Assembly (NCBI GenBank): GCA_018881555.1
Contig: JACAXG010000052.1
Span: forward strand, 2,170,001 to 2,234,000
Direction: 5' to 3'
Source: Amblyornis subalaris
Lineage: Eukaryota; Chordata; Aves; Passeriformes; Ptilonorhynchidae
DNA length: 64,000 nucleotides
The notes under the pieces were generated by a model. It did not search any database and was not told the origin of the DNA. It saw only the letters and a list, made by a program, of their open reading frames with translations. Position numbers and translations under genes: made by a program. Positions 50,931-63,400 of the stretch are shown here, in pieces. Positions within the stretch are counted from its first letter, which is position 1. Every line of letters starts with the position of its first letter.

Positions 50931-52735
50931 AATAACTCTGTTCTGCTGAAGCAACAGCTTTTCATCAAAAATATTGCACTCAGCTTTCCTTGGCAATATA
51001 TTAGAGTCTTCATTTGCTTTGTAGTTCAGTGACTTTACGCCTTTTCAATGTTTTGCATATAAATTAAACTGAAAAGGACATAAACACAGTTGGTTTAACT
51101 CAATGTGGTTTCAAGTAAAGTTTCTAACTTTCTTCCCTTGTTTTCAGTTATTTTGAATAATTATTTGTGCACTTGAGTGGACTGAGTATAGAACTATGGA
51201 TGGGATGTGTGAAATAGCAATGCTAGAGATGATCAAAGTCTTAAAATTTTTAATTATTTTAGCTTTCCCTTCGTCATCATCTCTGCTTTCATTTTATCCA
51301 CAATATCTTTGGCAAGCCCATGTTGAGATGACAAGATCCATAATTGACAGACTGTTTGCTGGAATATGTGACTAAATCCATTAATCCATAGCAGGATCCT
51401 TTTTGAAATATTAAATTGGAATTTCTTCGAAGAACTTAAATTGCAAATATAAACCCAGAACACTGCACAATGCATGGGGCATTGTTTACCTTATGGTCCA
51501 TCTTGGAGTAGCTACTGGGTAAGACATATGATTATCACACCATGTGGTGCTAAAATTCTGTACAACAAAATAAACTGTTCTTGTTCCTGTCTAATGATCC
51601 AGAACAAGAGAGCCCCAGTAAGCAATATTACACGAGCACTGAATCAACAGCTTATTTTGAACACACAAGAACAGCTGCCAAACAGTGATATTGTGGGAAA
51701 ATGTTGTTTTACTAAACATTTTAAGAGAATTTAAAGTAATTAATGATCCAGTTGTTAATATATTTTATTTGTCAGTGGTTTTGTTAACTTGCAGAAAATA
51801 TAATTGTTTTGGAAGCCCTTGCTGCCAATTTATTATACACCTCACATTTTATTATACACTTATGAAAAAGAAGATGGTAAATGCTTTGAAATGCTGACTT
51901 CCGTGCTAACTGCAGCTTCTTGCAGTTTACCCAGGTGAAAATTTTCAGGACATCAGGTGAGTCTGTTAGATGGAAGCAGGGAAAATTATCAATTGCTGGA
52001 ATAAAGAGGCTGCTCAGTACCATGTATTTAGGTGAGCTGCTCTAAAGACTACGTATATATTAAGGGTCAAGGAGTTATAGAGAAAATGGAAACAGGGAAA
52101 GTGAATACTGGAAAAAAGACAATGAAGGTCAAAACTAGAGAGAATGATCCAAAACATTCACTCACAGAAATTTTAACAGAAGTATTGATTGGTCTGAATG
52201 AAGAAGTGATGGAAATAACTGAAAGTACCAAGGAACTCAATGTAGAACAAGGGTCAAAATAAAAGCATGTGTTAATAACCAAGGACATGGTTGGCAGCAA
52301 CAGACTGGTTAAAACTCAGGAATAACTCTTGTTATTCTCATCAAGATCTGCAGGTCTATAATCTGATAAAACCACTGCACATATGACCTTTCAGGAGAAG
52401 ATCTGCATGCTAACAACCTAATAAGGAGACACCGCAGTGTGTGNGCTAGTCCTTTTCCTCTTATCCCAGCAGGAAGATCGAGTAAAGCTGTGAGGAGACC
52501 CAAAATGAAGAAATACTGAAAAAAGTTTGCTGTGTTTTAGGCAGGCTTAAGAAAAAAGGTTCTGAGGCAAAATAATCACATCATGGCTTGTAAAAAGAGG
52601 CAAAAATAGTTTATNACTGCTAGAAAAGAACAATGTGAGATGATGAGGAGTCAACTGCTGGTGTACCTTTTCCCTGTCATACACAGTGACCCTGGACAGA
52701 CCACTTAGACACGTCCTTGTGCTTGGTAGTGGTGA
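50931..52735. other. Anonymous AT-rich non-coding sequence
   Basis: No recognised exon. A 76-codon plus-strand frame at 52032-52262 has biased Lys/Glu/Thr composition and no domain, and opposes an open minus-strand frame. Confidence 0.5.
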
Positions 52736-52780
52736 GTCACAGAATCACAGAATAGCTGGGGTTGGAAGGGACCTTCAAAG
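52736..52780 (-). mobile_element. Minimal CR1 LINE tail fragment (about 45 bp)
   Basis: GTCACAGAATCACAGAATAG then CTGGGGTTGGAAGGGACCTT is the terminal part of a reverse-complemented CR1. It stops abruptly at CAAAGGGGTCTGAGG, either an extreme 5' truncation or a later deletion. The sequence is close to the expected end, so it is not very old. Confidence 0.92.
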
Positions 52781-53555
52781 GGGTCTGAGGGTGAATGAAA
52801 TCTGTGTGGGAATGACCATGAATATCTGCCTTTGTTTGGAAAAAAAAATCCCCTTGCTGTTTTACAAGGTCTCACAATGAGTTAATTTCCTGTTTGTATC
52901 AGATAACCAGGCCTGTGTATTTTGATGACAATTACAGGCTTAAGAAATCCAATAATTTCCTTTTTAAACAAAATAAATTCATCTATCTAATGAGAGCACT
53001 GTAAAGATTTTTCAACATTTTCATATTTCTATTTTTTTTTAGATTTTCCATGGAAATAATAGGCACTGAGTTGTAAATTTGTATAAAAATTGCCGAAGAC
53101 CTCAGCATCAATAGTGCACATTTACTGGTGNATATTTTATAATTGTTTTTAACACAATATTTTAATGATCAGTTTTAGCTCTACCCACTACTTTTCAAAA
53201 ATGGATGATTTCTTACAGAATGTTTTAATTTCTTCACACCTGAATTATACAGTAGCAAAAGTTCTTTAAGGCACATGATTGTAATCTTTCTACTAAAACC
53301 AGGAATATCTTATTGGGAGGTAGGATGTATGAAAGGTGGAGAGAAGAAGCTTAATATTAAGCAAGAAGGACATTAATAAGTATAAGGCTTAATTTTGATA
53401 TTTATGCTTCAGAGTTTGGGGTGGGGTAGGGATATAACAGAATGTTATTAAAATTAAACTTACCAGACCTTACCTCAAAAAATTGTAGTTGTATTTTCTC
53501 TGTATGAATGAGAATACAGTCTACTACTAGTTAGTATGGCAATATGAAAAATGCC

Positions 53556-53592
53556 AAGTTAATATAAAGTTAATATAAAAGTTAATATAAAA
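53556..53592. repeat. 12-bp tandem repeat, three copies
   Basis: AAGTTAATATA(A) occurs three times head to tail (an 11-bp then two 12-bp units), followed by AAG of a fourth. Confidence 0.95.
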
Positions 53593-56500
53593 GTGCACTG
53601 AAAATGCTGAGGTAAAATTGCTGCTTATGTTATGTTCATTATTCACAATAGTGCCTGGATTTTACAGACTATGTGAAAACTGCAGTGTTCATTCATTTTG
53701 TTACCAGGAACTGTGGACCAGCTAAAAGCCACACAAACTCCTAGACAGTTCTGTATTATGAATGGCATGGAATTACTATTAAATTCAGCATCTAAGNGGA
53801 AGACAACACTAATTTTCAGATTATCTTCAAGAAATGCATGCCTCAGGGTCTATATCAGGGTCAGGCATCTGGAACTGCGGTGGAAAAGCTTCCTGGTTTC
53901 TCTCGTACCTACTCAATTTGGTTTCATAAATAGATGATCTCACGGCAACAAGCAGAGTTCAAGATAGTGAAAGATGGGAAATGTCTTCATGTTATTCATA
54001 TCTCATCAAAAAACCAAACTGGATTGCTCACACTTCTTCTCTTTATTTAGTTCTTCACCCGTGAATAAGTTCCATACTGCTGCACCTCACTAAAAGAAAC
54101 CTTTGAAAATTATTTTGGAAAAAAATGTCTTCTTTTGTAATTTTCCAATTATTTTTTTGTGCACACACTGCAAAGAAAACTAGAGTGGGCAAAACTCATT
54201 TAGTAATCTTACTCTGACTTTAGAATTTCTTTCAATCTCATTTTAATTCCTCAGCATGGGCTTTTTTTTTTCATATTATTCAAGCCTGTGAATCTAAATT
54301 TGATCAAGGCATATTTGTATTCTTCCATAGATCCTACAGCTGTCAACATTTTTTTCCAGCTAATGAAGCACATTCTCATTGTCATCCACCAATGAAACCA
54401 AATGCACTGCANCTACATGGCTAATTAGAATACATTAACAATATTTGAATGTACAACACAACTTCGATTGCTTAAAGACAGAGCTATGTTACAATAGTTA
54501 ATGAATACATTTAACTATTGGAATTCCTGTTGTTAGTGTATTCCTACTGTTGTTCCTANGGCAAACTGATTCTGTCCCAATGAAAAAAAGTTGTTCCACA
54601 AAAGTATTTTTATGAATCACAGATCATATCTGGCCTGGAATAAATGCTGAGTTTTACCAGATGTATGGAAATTAATTTCTTCAATCTATTAAAAGAGTTT
54701 TAATAAAGGACTCCCAGGAGGTTGTGTGAGTAAGCCAGCCCAACAGCAGGGATATATATTACAGATATTACAGCATTTGCACCCTCTCGGAACTTACTCT
54801 GTACTAATATCTAGGGGGAAAAGTGGGTAGGACAATGACCATCACCCAGTNGCTCTTGTTTTCTTACTGGTAAAAGTGTTACCAGTTAAGGTAAAAAATT
54901 AATGCCTTGTTTAAGATGAAAAGTTTGGGTACAGGTTTGTTTTTGTGAGATTCATGGATGAAGATTCCTGGATGAAATAGCTACCATTCTGCCTACACTG
55001 TTGGATAAATTAAACAAAATTTAGAAGTGCTCACACATGCTGACACAGATTTTTTTTCACTTTCAAAGGAAAAGCAAANAATAGTTTCTAATGGTTTATG
55101 GAGAAAAGCAAGGCCTCTTCCAAATGCCCTCTGATGTCTCTATTAGGATGATATGGGATGTCTTCTGGGAATATTTAACATAGGTCTTAACAAATTGCCC
55201 TCGTAAAAAATCTGTTTCACTCCATAGAAACTAAAAGGAGCTGGCAGGATGTATAACTCACAGTCGGGTGTCCAATTTTGAGATTTCTGCACCCAGGGGG
55301 TGAATCCCTGCCTGAAAAGGAAGTGTTTATCAAAGAGTTCAAGACCAGCATGACCTGAGTAGGGCCTACAGAACAAAAGGAGTCCGTTAAGTTCTGTGAA
55401 GTTTTGTGAATCTTTAACCCAAAAAATTGTATTAATTGGGAATTTACGGAGAAGACAAAATTCTTTCCCAAAACCACATTAAATGTTGGCAATACAGCAC
55501 AGAGATGTCTTATGAGTTAAAATGCAGAAGGAAAAGGACACCATTATTTTAATTATATATGATGAGTACATGAAATATGCGCCAGAATCCTCTGTGTCTT
55601 CAAGTATCTCTATTTCACACAACTCTCTCAATAAGGAAAGCAGGATTTAACCTCTGTGTGCTCTGGATAATAAACACACTGATAGTCCTTCAAGTGAATA
55701 CAAACAGGAACAAGCGCAGGTGAAATCTTTGGATCTATATTGGGTTCTTAACTGTATGGTTTCTGGCATCCTAGCAAAAACTATTTTTTATTACACACTT
55801 GCACAGAATAACATTGGAGGAAAGCTCAGGGGAAGAACATACTTGTCTTGTTCATGACAAAAGCTCCTAAACTTCGGGATTTTTTATACTGACACAGTGC
55901 AAAATTATAAAAGAGCTGAAGAAAGTTATTTTAGGGGCACGGATATACACATGCATTTATTTCTTAGCTACCCTTAAGTTACTGAGGGTCACTCATGCCC
56001 AAGATGTTGCTGCTAAATGGCTCGGGGCAGGATCCTTCGGAAAGTTAATCCAGCTCAGGCCTATGCCTGGTTCTGTTGTCTCACATNGTGAGGTAGCTCT
56101 GCATTAACAGGACCCTTTTGGTGTTCACCAGCTGCTAATCCTGTTCATTGTGCAACTCGAGAGCAGGTGTGGAGGGCAGCAGAAGGCTGTTTGACCAGCC
56201 CAGAGACCTGTTCTCTGGATGCTTTCTCACCCCTGACTGAACTGAAGCGAGCTGATGGTACGTCTGTTTGTTAATTTAGCCATGCTTTATCGTTGCCCCT
56301 GGCTGGTAAGTCACGTAGTTCTCAGTGTCATAGCACTAAAGCTATGACACCTTCCCACTCCAGGTTTTTAGCAGCTTGTCTCTAAACGTGTGTGAGTATG
56401 AACTATGTTTTCACACTTATTTGGATAGCACCTGGCACAGTCAGTCACATTCTAATCATAATATTTACTTGGAATGGAAAAATATCGAGTATCATCCAAG

Positions 56501-56940
56501 AGGCAGAAAGATCCTCCCAGAGGACTGAATTCCTATTGTTCTTCCCATTTTATTCTGCACAATTCTTTTCTAGGCATTGTGCCTTATGTTTTTCTTGCAG
56601 CCGGCTAAAAACTTTTCTTGNAATGAGTGATGTAATTTTGCTTTTGACAGATATGCTGTTATGAAGAAATAGTACTATGATTTCAGATCCCATTAAATTG
56701 AAAATACATGTCTAGTATGTGTAAGAATAGCCATTTAGGAACTGTAACCACAGAAATCTTTCATTTCTTGAGTCAAGACACAGTCAGTCATGGGACTACC
56801 ACAACATTGGTATTAACATGGTCCTGATGGCAGTGCTTCAGCAGCTAAGCTTGAGAAACCTGCATAAATTCTTCTGGAAAGAGCTACTTCTGCATGAATC
56901 TCCTCTTTCTATGTGTTTCTGCCTGGAATACCAATAACAT
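53593..56940. other. Anonymous non-coding sequence
   Basis: AT-rich and unique, apart from a GC-richer stretch at about 55980-56290 in which I recognise nothing. A perfect 10-bp inverted repeat lies at 56325-56350. Confidence 0.5.
56325..56350. repeat. Inverted repeat, 10-bp perfect stem with 6-base loop
   Basis: GTGTCATAGC, ACTAAA, GCTATGACAC. It could form a compact hairpin or cruciform. There is no flanking homology to a known RNA. Confidence 0.9.
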
Positions 56941-57512
56941 TGTATTGGGTCTGGCTGAGATGGAGTTCATTTTCCCAGCAGCCCTCAGAGTGCTGAGCTT
57001 TGCACTGATAACTGGAAAGGTGTTGATAACATCCCAGTGCTTTATCTCCTGCTGAGCAGTGCTGGCACAGCATCAGTGCCCTCTCTCCATTTCACCCTCA
57101 CCCTAGGATGGGGGTGGGTAAATCCCGAGACAGGTAACCCAAACTGACCTAAGGGGTATTCCATTCCATATTACAATAGCTAAGATATAAAAGCTAAGAG
57201 AAAGGAAAAGGGAAGGGTGGCATTTGTTACTGATTGCATTTGTCTTCCGGAGCAATCGCAATGCGTGCTGAAGCCCTGCTTCCCAGGAACGGGCCAGACA
57301 TGGCTTGCTGATGGGAAGTAGGGAANAAAATCTTTGGGGTTTTTTCCACAGTTTGTGAGAGTATGACCTTCACTTTTGTGTTAGCAAACTGCCTTTATCT
57401 CAACCCATGAAGGTTTTTTCATCTTATTTCTCCCCGCCCTGTTCTGCTGAGGAAGGGAGTGACACAGAGGCCTAGCGGGTACCTGGACTTCAGCCAAGGT
57501 CAACCACTGCCG
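56941..57512 (+). mobile_element. Solo LTR of an avian endogenous retrovirus-like element (copy B)
   Basis: Begins exactly with TGTATTGGGTCTGGCTGAGA and contains GTGTTGATAACATCCCAGTG, CTGCTGAGCAGTGCTGGCAC, GGGTATTCCATTCCAT, a TATA box, GCATTTGTCTTCC, CTTTATCTCAACCCATGA and CTGCTGAGGAAGGGAGTGAC, ending near GGTCAACCACTGCC. It belongs to the same group and orientation as copy A (36617-37172), about 20 kb away. No gag, pol or env sequence lies next to it. The 3' terminal dinucleotide and target-site duplication are not clear. Confidence 0.9.
57186..57192 (+). promoter_or_regulatory. LTR TATA box
   Basis: TATAAAA in AAGATATAAAAGCTAAG, at the place in the LTR where this group has its core promoter. 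The relic promoter could in principle start transcription toward higher coordinates; activity is untested. Confidence 0.5.
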
Positions 57513-59914
57513 AAGTCCATGCACTAAATTTCGTTTTGACCAAAACTTAGCAATGGAGTGAGTTTTCAAACCGCGAATATATAAATATAAATTCAAGTAT
57601 ACTTTTAGTAGCAGTCAGATAATCACACACAGCAAATTTAAAAAAAAAAAAATTCTGTTTGCTTACAGGTTTTAATTACTATGTATAGTCCTTTGAGGTA
57701 ATTTCTGAATTGCATGCTCCTGCCTTATGATGCTGAAATGCAATTTTAAGGTTGTCCCTGATCTAATAATTTTTAAGTGCACTGTATGTGGATTGTATGT
57801 TTATAAGAAAAGGCAATTATCATGAGGCCCTGACTGAGTTTAATTACTCAGGACTTGCATTTATTGAAACAATATCCTATTGTTCATTAAAGAAATTCGT
57901 GAAGCTCTTTCGTCTCTTTGGCAAAAACAACAAAAAGCCTGAGNATTATCTAGAGTTATCTCTGGTGAATTTGGTTTTGCTTCATCATGGTAAGTTAGAG
58001 TTGGGGCTTGAATTGATTAGTAAAACCAGGGACTCAGGGTCTGAGTCCGTTGTTCACACAGACATCCACATCAGAGACAAACACCTGTTTTAAATTGCTG
58101 AAGGGAAACTTGAGTTGCTGCAGTGTAACTGAGACAATAATTCCATCAATTAACCAAAAGGTTGTAAAGGAATTCTTTCATCTTGGGCTAAACTTTCACA
58201 GTAATTTACATATATTTTCATTCATTATACTTTTACCAAGGTATTTCCATAAATTAAAAGTTCAGTATTTGGTCAGTGATCCCACTGGGTTACTCCAGAA
58301 ATAAGTAACACTGTAATATTTACAACACATATCACCATTAGGCTGCATCCACAAATTAAGAAACTCTCATTCTGATGAGTTGAAAACATCTCTGGTTTAG
58401 TCTCCTGACATACAAAGAGTGGCTAAGTCAAACCCTGCCTCAACCCCACTTCTTAGTAGGATCTGGTTACATTTTTCAGCTTTCCTTGACTGTGAAATGA
58501 ATAGTTTGGGGGTAAAATCCATACAGCTAGAGACAGTCTTAACACATGGAAACATTAAAACGCTGTTGGGGAAAGATAAAGCTCTCAAAAGCTAAAAGCA
58601 TATATACTGTGCTCTGTTCAATAGACCGGATCCATTTCTATTACTTGGACTATGAAGTCTCCTGAAGGCATTTCGTGATTCTTATTAAACTGAGCACACA
58701 TTTAAGATGTGGATATCTCTTATCATTGTTATACGATGTGCCAGCGCTGATCCAGTCATGATCTTTTTTTATCCCTTCAGTATCAAAAAAGTATCAGGTC
58801 CTCACTTACCAAAGCTGATGTTCTGATGACATTTTGCTGAGCACACCAAAGGAGATCATAAAGGCAATAGCCAGCAATTTTAGAAGTTAATTGGTGACAG
58901 AAGTTCAGTTTCAGGTGAACCTGGACTTCACACTACCTTCTCGTGTATGTGCAGGGTAGGTTTATTTGGTGGTGACTTAAGAAATGCAGCTCTCCCCATT
59001 AAAATTGCAATTGCTGCTCTTGTACTCCTGCAAATTCATCCTTGAGCCTGCACAGCTCTTAAAAGCAACACGTGAGGTCAGTGATTGCAGAGCAAAAAGG
59101 GACCAATTTTTAGTTAATGCTGCTGGTCTTTTCTGCAGCAGTCTTCTAAAATGGCTTAGTGATAGGTGGCATGCGTTATTTGACTGGCTTGTTTTTCACT
59201 CCTCTTTATATTATACATCTTCTTTCAAGTTTTCAGAGGTCCCTATTGAAAAAAAAATAGCCATTAACTTGTCCAACACATACAGAAACCCAGCAGCTAA
59301 AGAAATCTAGAGATAACAAAACTACAATGCCAGCTAACAAAAGGTTGCTATTTATGGTGTCTTAAATCTCCAGGGGAAAAGAACGTATGGAGAAGCTGAA
59401 AGAAGGCAGGTGGGAGGGAGAGAGATTCTTGCTGAACAATAAAAATTATCGCTCCTCACTTTTGTGTTTGCACTTCATTTTGAAGTGTAGTATCCTACTA
59501 TGTTGATTCTGAGCTCAATTAGAAAAGAGCAAATTCCATAATGGTATTAGGTTTTATTCAGAAGAATGGCTCAGGCAGTTTAATTACCACAGGGGAGAGG
59601 CCACAGAGCAGAGCTGAGATTGTTTGTTGTGCAAACAAAAGTAGGTCTAGCATTCCACTACATCTCTACTGCTTCGAGATTAAAAAAAAACAGCAAAAAC
59701 CATGACTCGCAGCTCCTGAGTACTTCTCCGTATAGCTTGTTCCAAACAACTAAATATCGCTGTTTGCATAATGTGTGAGACTTAAAAATCACAGGTTGGG
59801 ATCTCTGTCAGCAGAATCACTCTCTTGAAATCCAGCAACCTCTGCCAAGTCTCATCAGGTAAAGATCTGACCCTGTGTCTTCTCTCGGCTCACAACATTT
59901 GCAGGCAAAATAGA
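57513..59914. other. Anonymous AT-rich non-coding sequence
   Basis: No recognised exon. A 101-codon plus-strand frame at 57788-58093 and a 108-codon frame at 58984-59310 show no domain pattern and are treated as chance. Confidence 0.5.
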
Positions 59915-60425
59915 TGTAGTGGGTTGATCTTGGCCAGCTGCTCTCACACTCCCCCTCCCCAACAGGATGGAGGAGAAAATGAGATATGAAAGCTCATGGG
60001 TTGAGATAAAGACAGGTAAATCACTTACCAATTACCATCATGGGTAAAATAGACTTGAAGAAGAGTCATTTCATTTGTTGCCAATTAATATAGAGTTGGA
60101 TGGTGAGAAACAAAGACAAAATTAAAACAGCACCTTCCCCTTGCTCCTCTCTTTTTTCCCAGGCTAGACTTTATTTATTCATTCCAATATCTCTACCTCT
60201 TCCACATCTCCAAACAGTGCAGGAGGAAGGAGGATGAAGTTTGTGGTTANTCCATAACACATCTTCTCTGCTGCTCCTTCCTCCTCAAACTTTTCCCCTA
60301 ATCTGGCATGGGGTCCCTTGCATGTGACCCAGTCCTTTAGAAACTGCACAGACATGAATCTGCTCCACAAGATGCAGTCCTTCAGGATTAGTGCGGGCTC
60401 TCCACAGGCTGGGCCCAGACATGTT
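59915..60425 (-). mobile_element. Inverted ERV-LTR-related element (3' portion)
   Basis: The plus strand starts TGTAGTGGGTTGATCTTGGC, then TCATGGGTTGAGATAAAGAC, CACTTACCAATTACCATCAT, GTTGCCAATTAATATAGAGT and TGCTGCTCCTTCCTCCTC, a known avian ERV-derived repeat read in reverse complement. Its minus strand shares an identical 18-mer with LTR copy B (positions 59994-60011 against 57393-57410), so the 3' ends are related. The right part has loosely repeated units (CTGCTCC, GTGGG, CAGTCCTT). Its end is uncertain and may extend to about 60650. The open minus-strand frames here are repeat sequence. Confidence 0.82.
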
Positions 60426-63400
60426 TTGAGAAAACTGCCTAAAAGAGTGTGTCAATAAGTAGCCGATCATCTCCACCTTCTGTCAATGGCTTCCAAGAAG
60501 TGTTAATTCAGTTTCTAACTAGAGTGTGCTCTCAGGCCTGGGCAGAAAAGAAGGAAGGAGCTGCACTGAAGGATGAGGTTCTCCCTCAAATCTGTCACCT
60601 GTTCTTGCTTTGCATCCTATTTTAGCAATTGTTACACTTGTGTCACTGGAACATTTTGCCTTCACAAGTGTATTACCAAAAGTATATCTATAAACTGTAT
60701 ATATATAATCTTACATTTGGATTCGTGAAACACTCAGACTGCTCCATGAAAATAGAGGAAGAAGGAGGCTTTATGAATGCTACTCACTACACCACTGAAC
60801 ATAATCAGAAATCGGCTCTGGATTGCCTCCAACACCTCAGCCTCTGAATTATGCCTAATCCTGCCTCCTCAAATGATTCAGACTATAATTCCATTTTATT
60901 CTGAATACACATTTAACCCTTTGAATTCTCCCTTTTATTGCAAAGACTTCACATTCCTTCTTTCTCACTTTCCCTGTTTCTCTGTTCAAGAGAAGCCTAT
61001 TTGTTCTCTTGTCTCTTTCCCCATCAAGTATTATCAAAATGTTAGGGTTTTTTTCCTATAAGAAAAAATACTGAAATCCTATAGCAGATCCCCTTTCGCT
61101 CTCACCTTGTCTGAATTGATTTCTACTCCAAAATTCCTTTATTCTACACCATCTTGTGTCCTAGATTCTATGGGTTGTTGGCTGTTGCCTTCAGTTATAT
61201 CTTTTAATCTTCCCCTGTCACTCATTTAAGCTGGTATTTCTGGCTTATCTCACACACCTGTCATTCACTTCAATCCCCTGACTTCAATTCACTTCGGTTT
61301 TTTTTTCCTTAGTGAGGCAGCTCAGACACTCATCATGTCAGCTCTCGATTTAACAGAAACCCCAAAAAGAAACAGATACACAAAGGACTAAACTCTGTTC
61401 TGCTATGTCTATACATACTAAATTACTTAAATGGAGAAAAGTTGTTTTAAATGCAAGAAGAACTGAGATCGCAGTCTCAAGTGTGCCTATTGGAGCACTT
61501 TGAAAATGGTAAAGGCAGATGAGATCAAAAGGCTGAGCGGAAAAGAATATGTAACTGGGTACTTGTACTCTTTTTTTCTCTCAAGAGACNGTGATGTTTT
61601 GCAATGCAAACATGGAAAGGAAATGAAATAAAGCCTTTTTTCAGCAATGGTTTTAAAATTGCCTGAAACTTCATAATCCTTCCCTACTTTAACACCGGGT
61701 TTAGAAGAAGACAGTTTTCAAATGGATTAATGTANATATAAAATGGAATGCAGAAAACTTTTGAAGCTTCCCAAATCTCTCCTCAACACTTTGCTGCTCG
61801 CAGTTTAATGTAGACTAGCACATTATACATCATGGCAAGTGCTGTGAAAGTGTTACTCCTCAATGAACTCGCAGGCCTTAGCACCTAATTCATTACATCT
61901 ACTGGTTTAAATGCCATACTAATGAACTATAAGCAAGTTAAAAAATGCAATGGCTATATACTGAGCAAAATAACTCAAAAGCAGTACATGCTCTATCAAT
62001 CTAGGTTTTGCAGTACAAAGTCAGGAAATTATTCTTCTGGTAGCCTTATTTTAATTTAGAGAAATGCTATTCTGACTGTTGTGGTTCATCCTTAAAAAAA
62101 ACGTGAGATGGACCCAGCTTAGTGAAAATAAATCATTTCATGAAATACCATTCAATCTTTGCTCACTTGTCACCTCAAGGCCACAGTGCTGACATTTGCA
62201 GTAGTAATGATGGCAGCTGAGACATTTAACAAATGGTCTTTCTCTACTCTGACAGCAGCTTTTTAAAGAGCTTTGGAGCTCTGCAGAACAAAAAGGTGCA
62301 CAGCGATGATTTTGGTTTCCCAGCCTCTCTTGCCTTTGGATCCCAGGCAGAAATTGCATCCTGCAGAGGAAAAGGAAAACACCCCCAATATGTTTATATT
62401 AAGAAATGAAACAAAGCAATAGACAAACCAACAGGGCAGGCTACCACATTTTTGACCCTAGGCTGTTGTCTGAGACACTTTTTCTCACACACATTATTTT
62501 GTGTTTTTACTTGCTGCAAAATGGTCAATGGCATGAATTACAACCCAGAAACTGCAGTGCATCCATTACAAGAGCAGTTTAAAGCATCCTGTATTCAAAT
62601 CTCCGTAACAGCCAAGAACACACCAGAAACCCAATCATCCAAACCATTTACCAAACAAAATTATATGAAGCCTAACACCAGCATGAGTTTTTTTACATAC
62701 TGAACCGAAGAGCTTCTTAAATCGTTTTAAGGGTTAGTGCAATGATGGTCAATTTATTATGTTGAAAGCAAAGCAATACAATGGAGATTCAGAATGCTGA
62801 ATATGGATTACATTCACCTTGCAGCTGATACTCAAAAAAAGTGCCAGTATAGACTTAATGTCATCAAATGCACCGTAATAAGAAAACCGGCACATACTCT
62901 GCAGGATCTTGTGGGTCAGGATAGCTGTTTTCTATGTTTATGTGCCACCCATTTCCTCCACATATGTAGCCAGCAGAGATGAATCTCTGGCAATTACTTG
63001 GTACTAGAGGTCAGCAGATATGAATTGCTGCAGATCCATCTAGGACAGTAGGATCAGAGTCCAGTTTTATGTAGAAAAATTCGAAGCATAGGCAGTTGCT
63101 TGTTAGGCTTTTTATGTCATCCCTCCCCATGCAAAAAGCATGGATGTAACACGAGTATTGCACTGAGCAGTGCTTTGAAATTTTCTTCATATGTTGATTG
63201 TGAAAAAATTCCAAAGAANGGACAGTCATAGTCTAGATTTAAACCCACTGCTTTTCTTAGTTTCCTTTTNCACACCCGTTGGAAACTATGCATGGAGGTC
63301 CCTCCTCACCCTAAGACACAGATTAAACAACACCACTGTAAATAAAGCAAAAAGATTGAGGAAACTAAACACATTGTTACTAAGGCTGGACAAAAAACCT

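Noticed and set aside
36617..57512. Pair of LTRs considered as the two ends of one 20-kb provirus
   Set aside because: The two LTRs differ at many positions, no gag, pol or env sequence was recognised between them, and the intervening DNA contains independent CR1 insertions. Two separate solo LTRs fit better.
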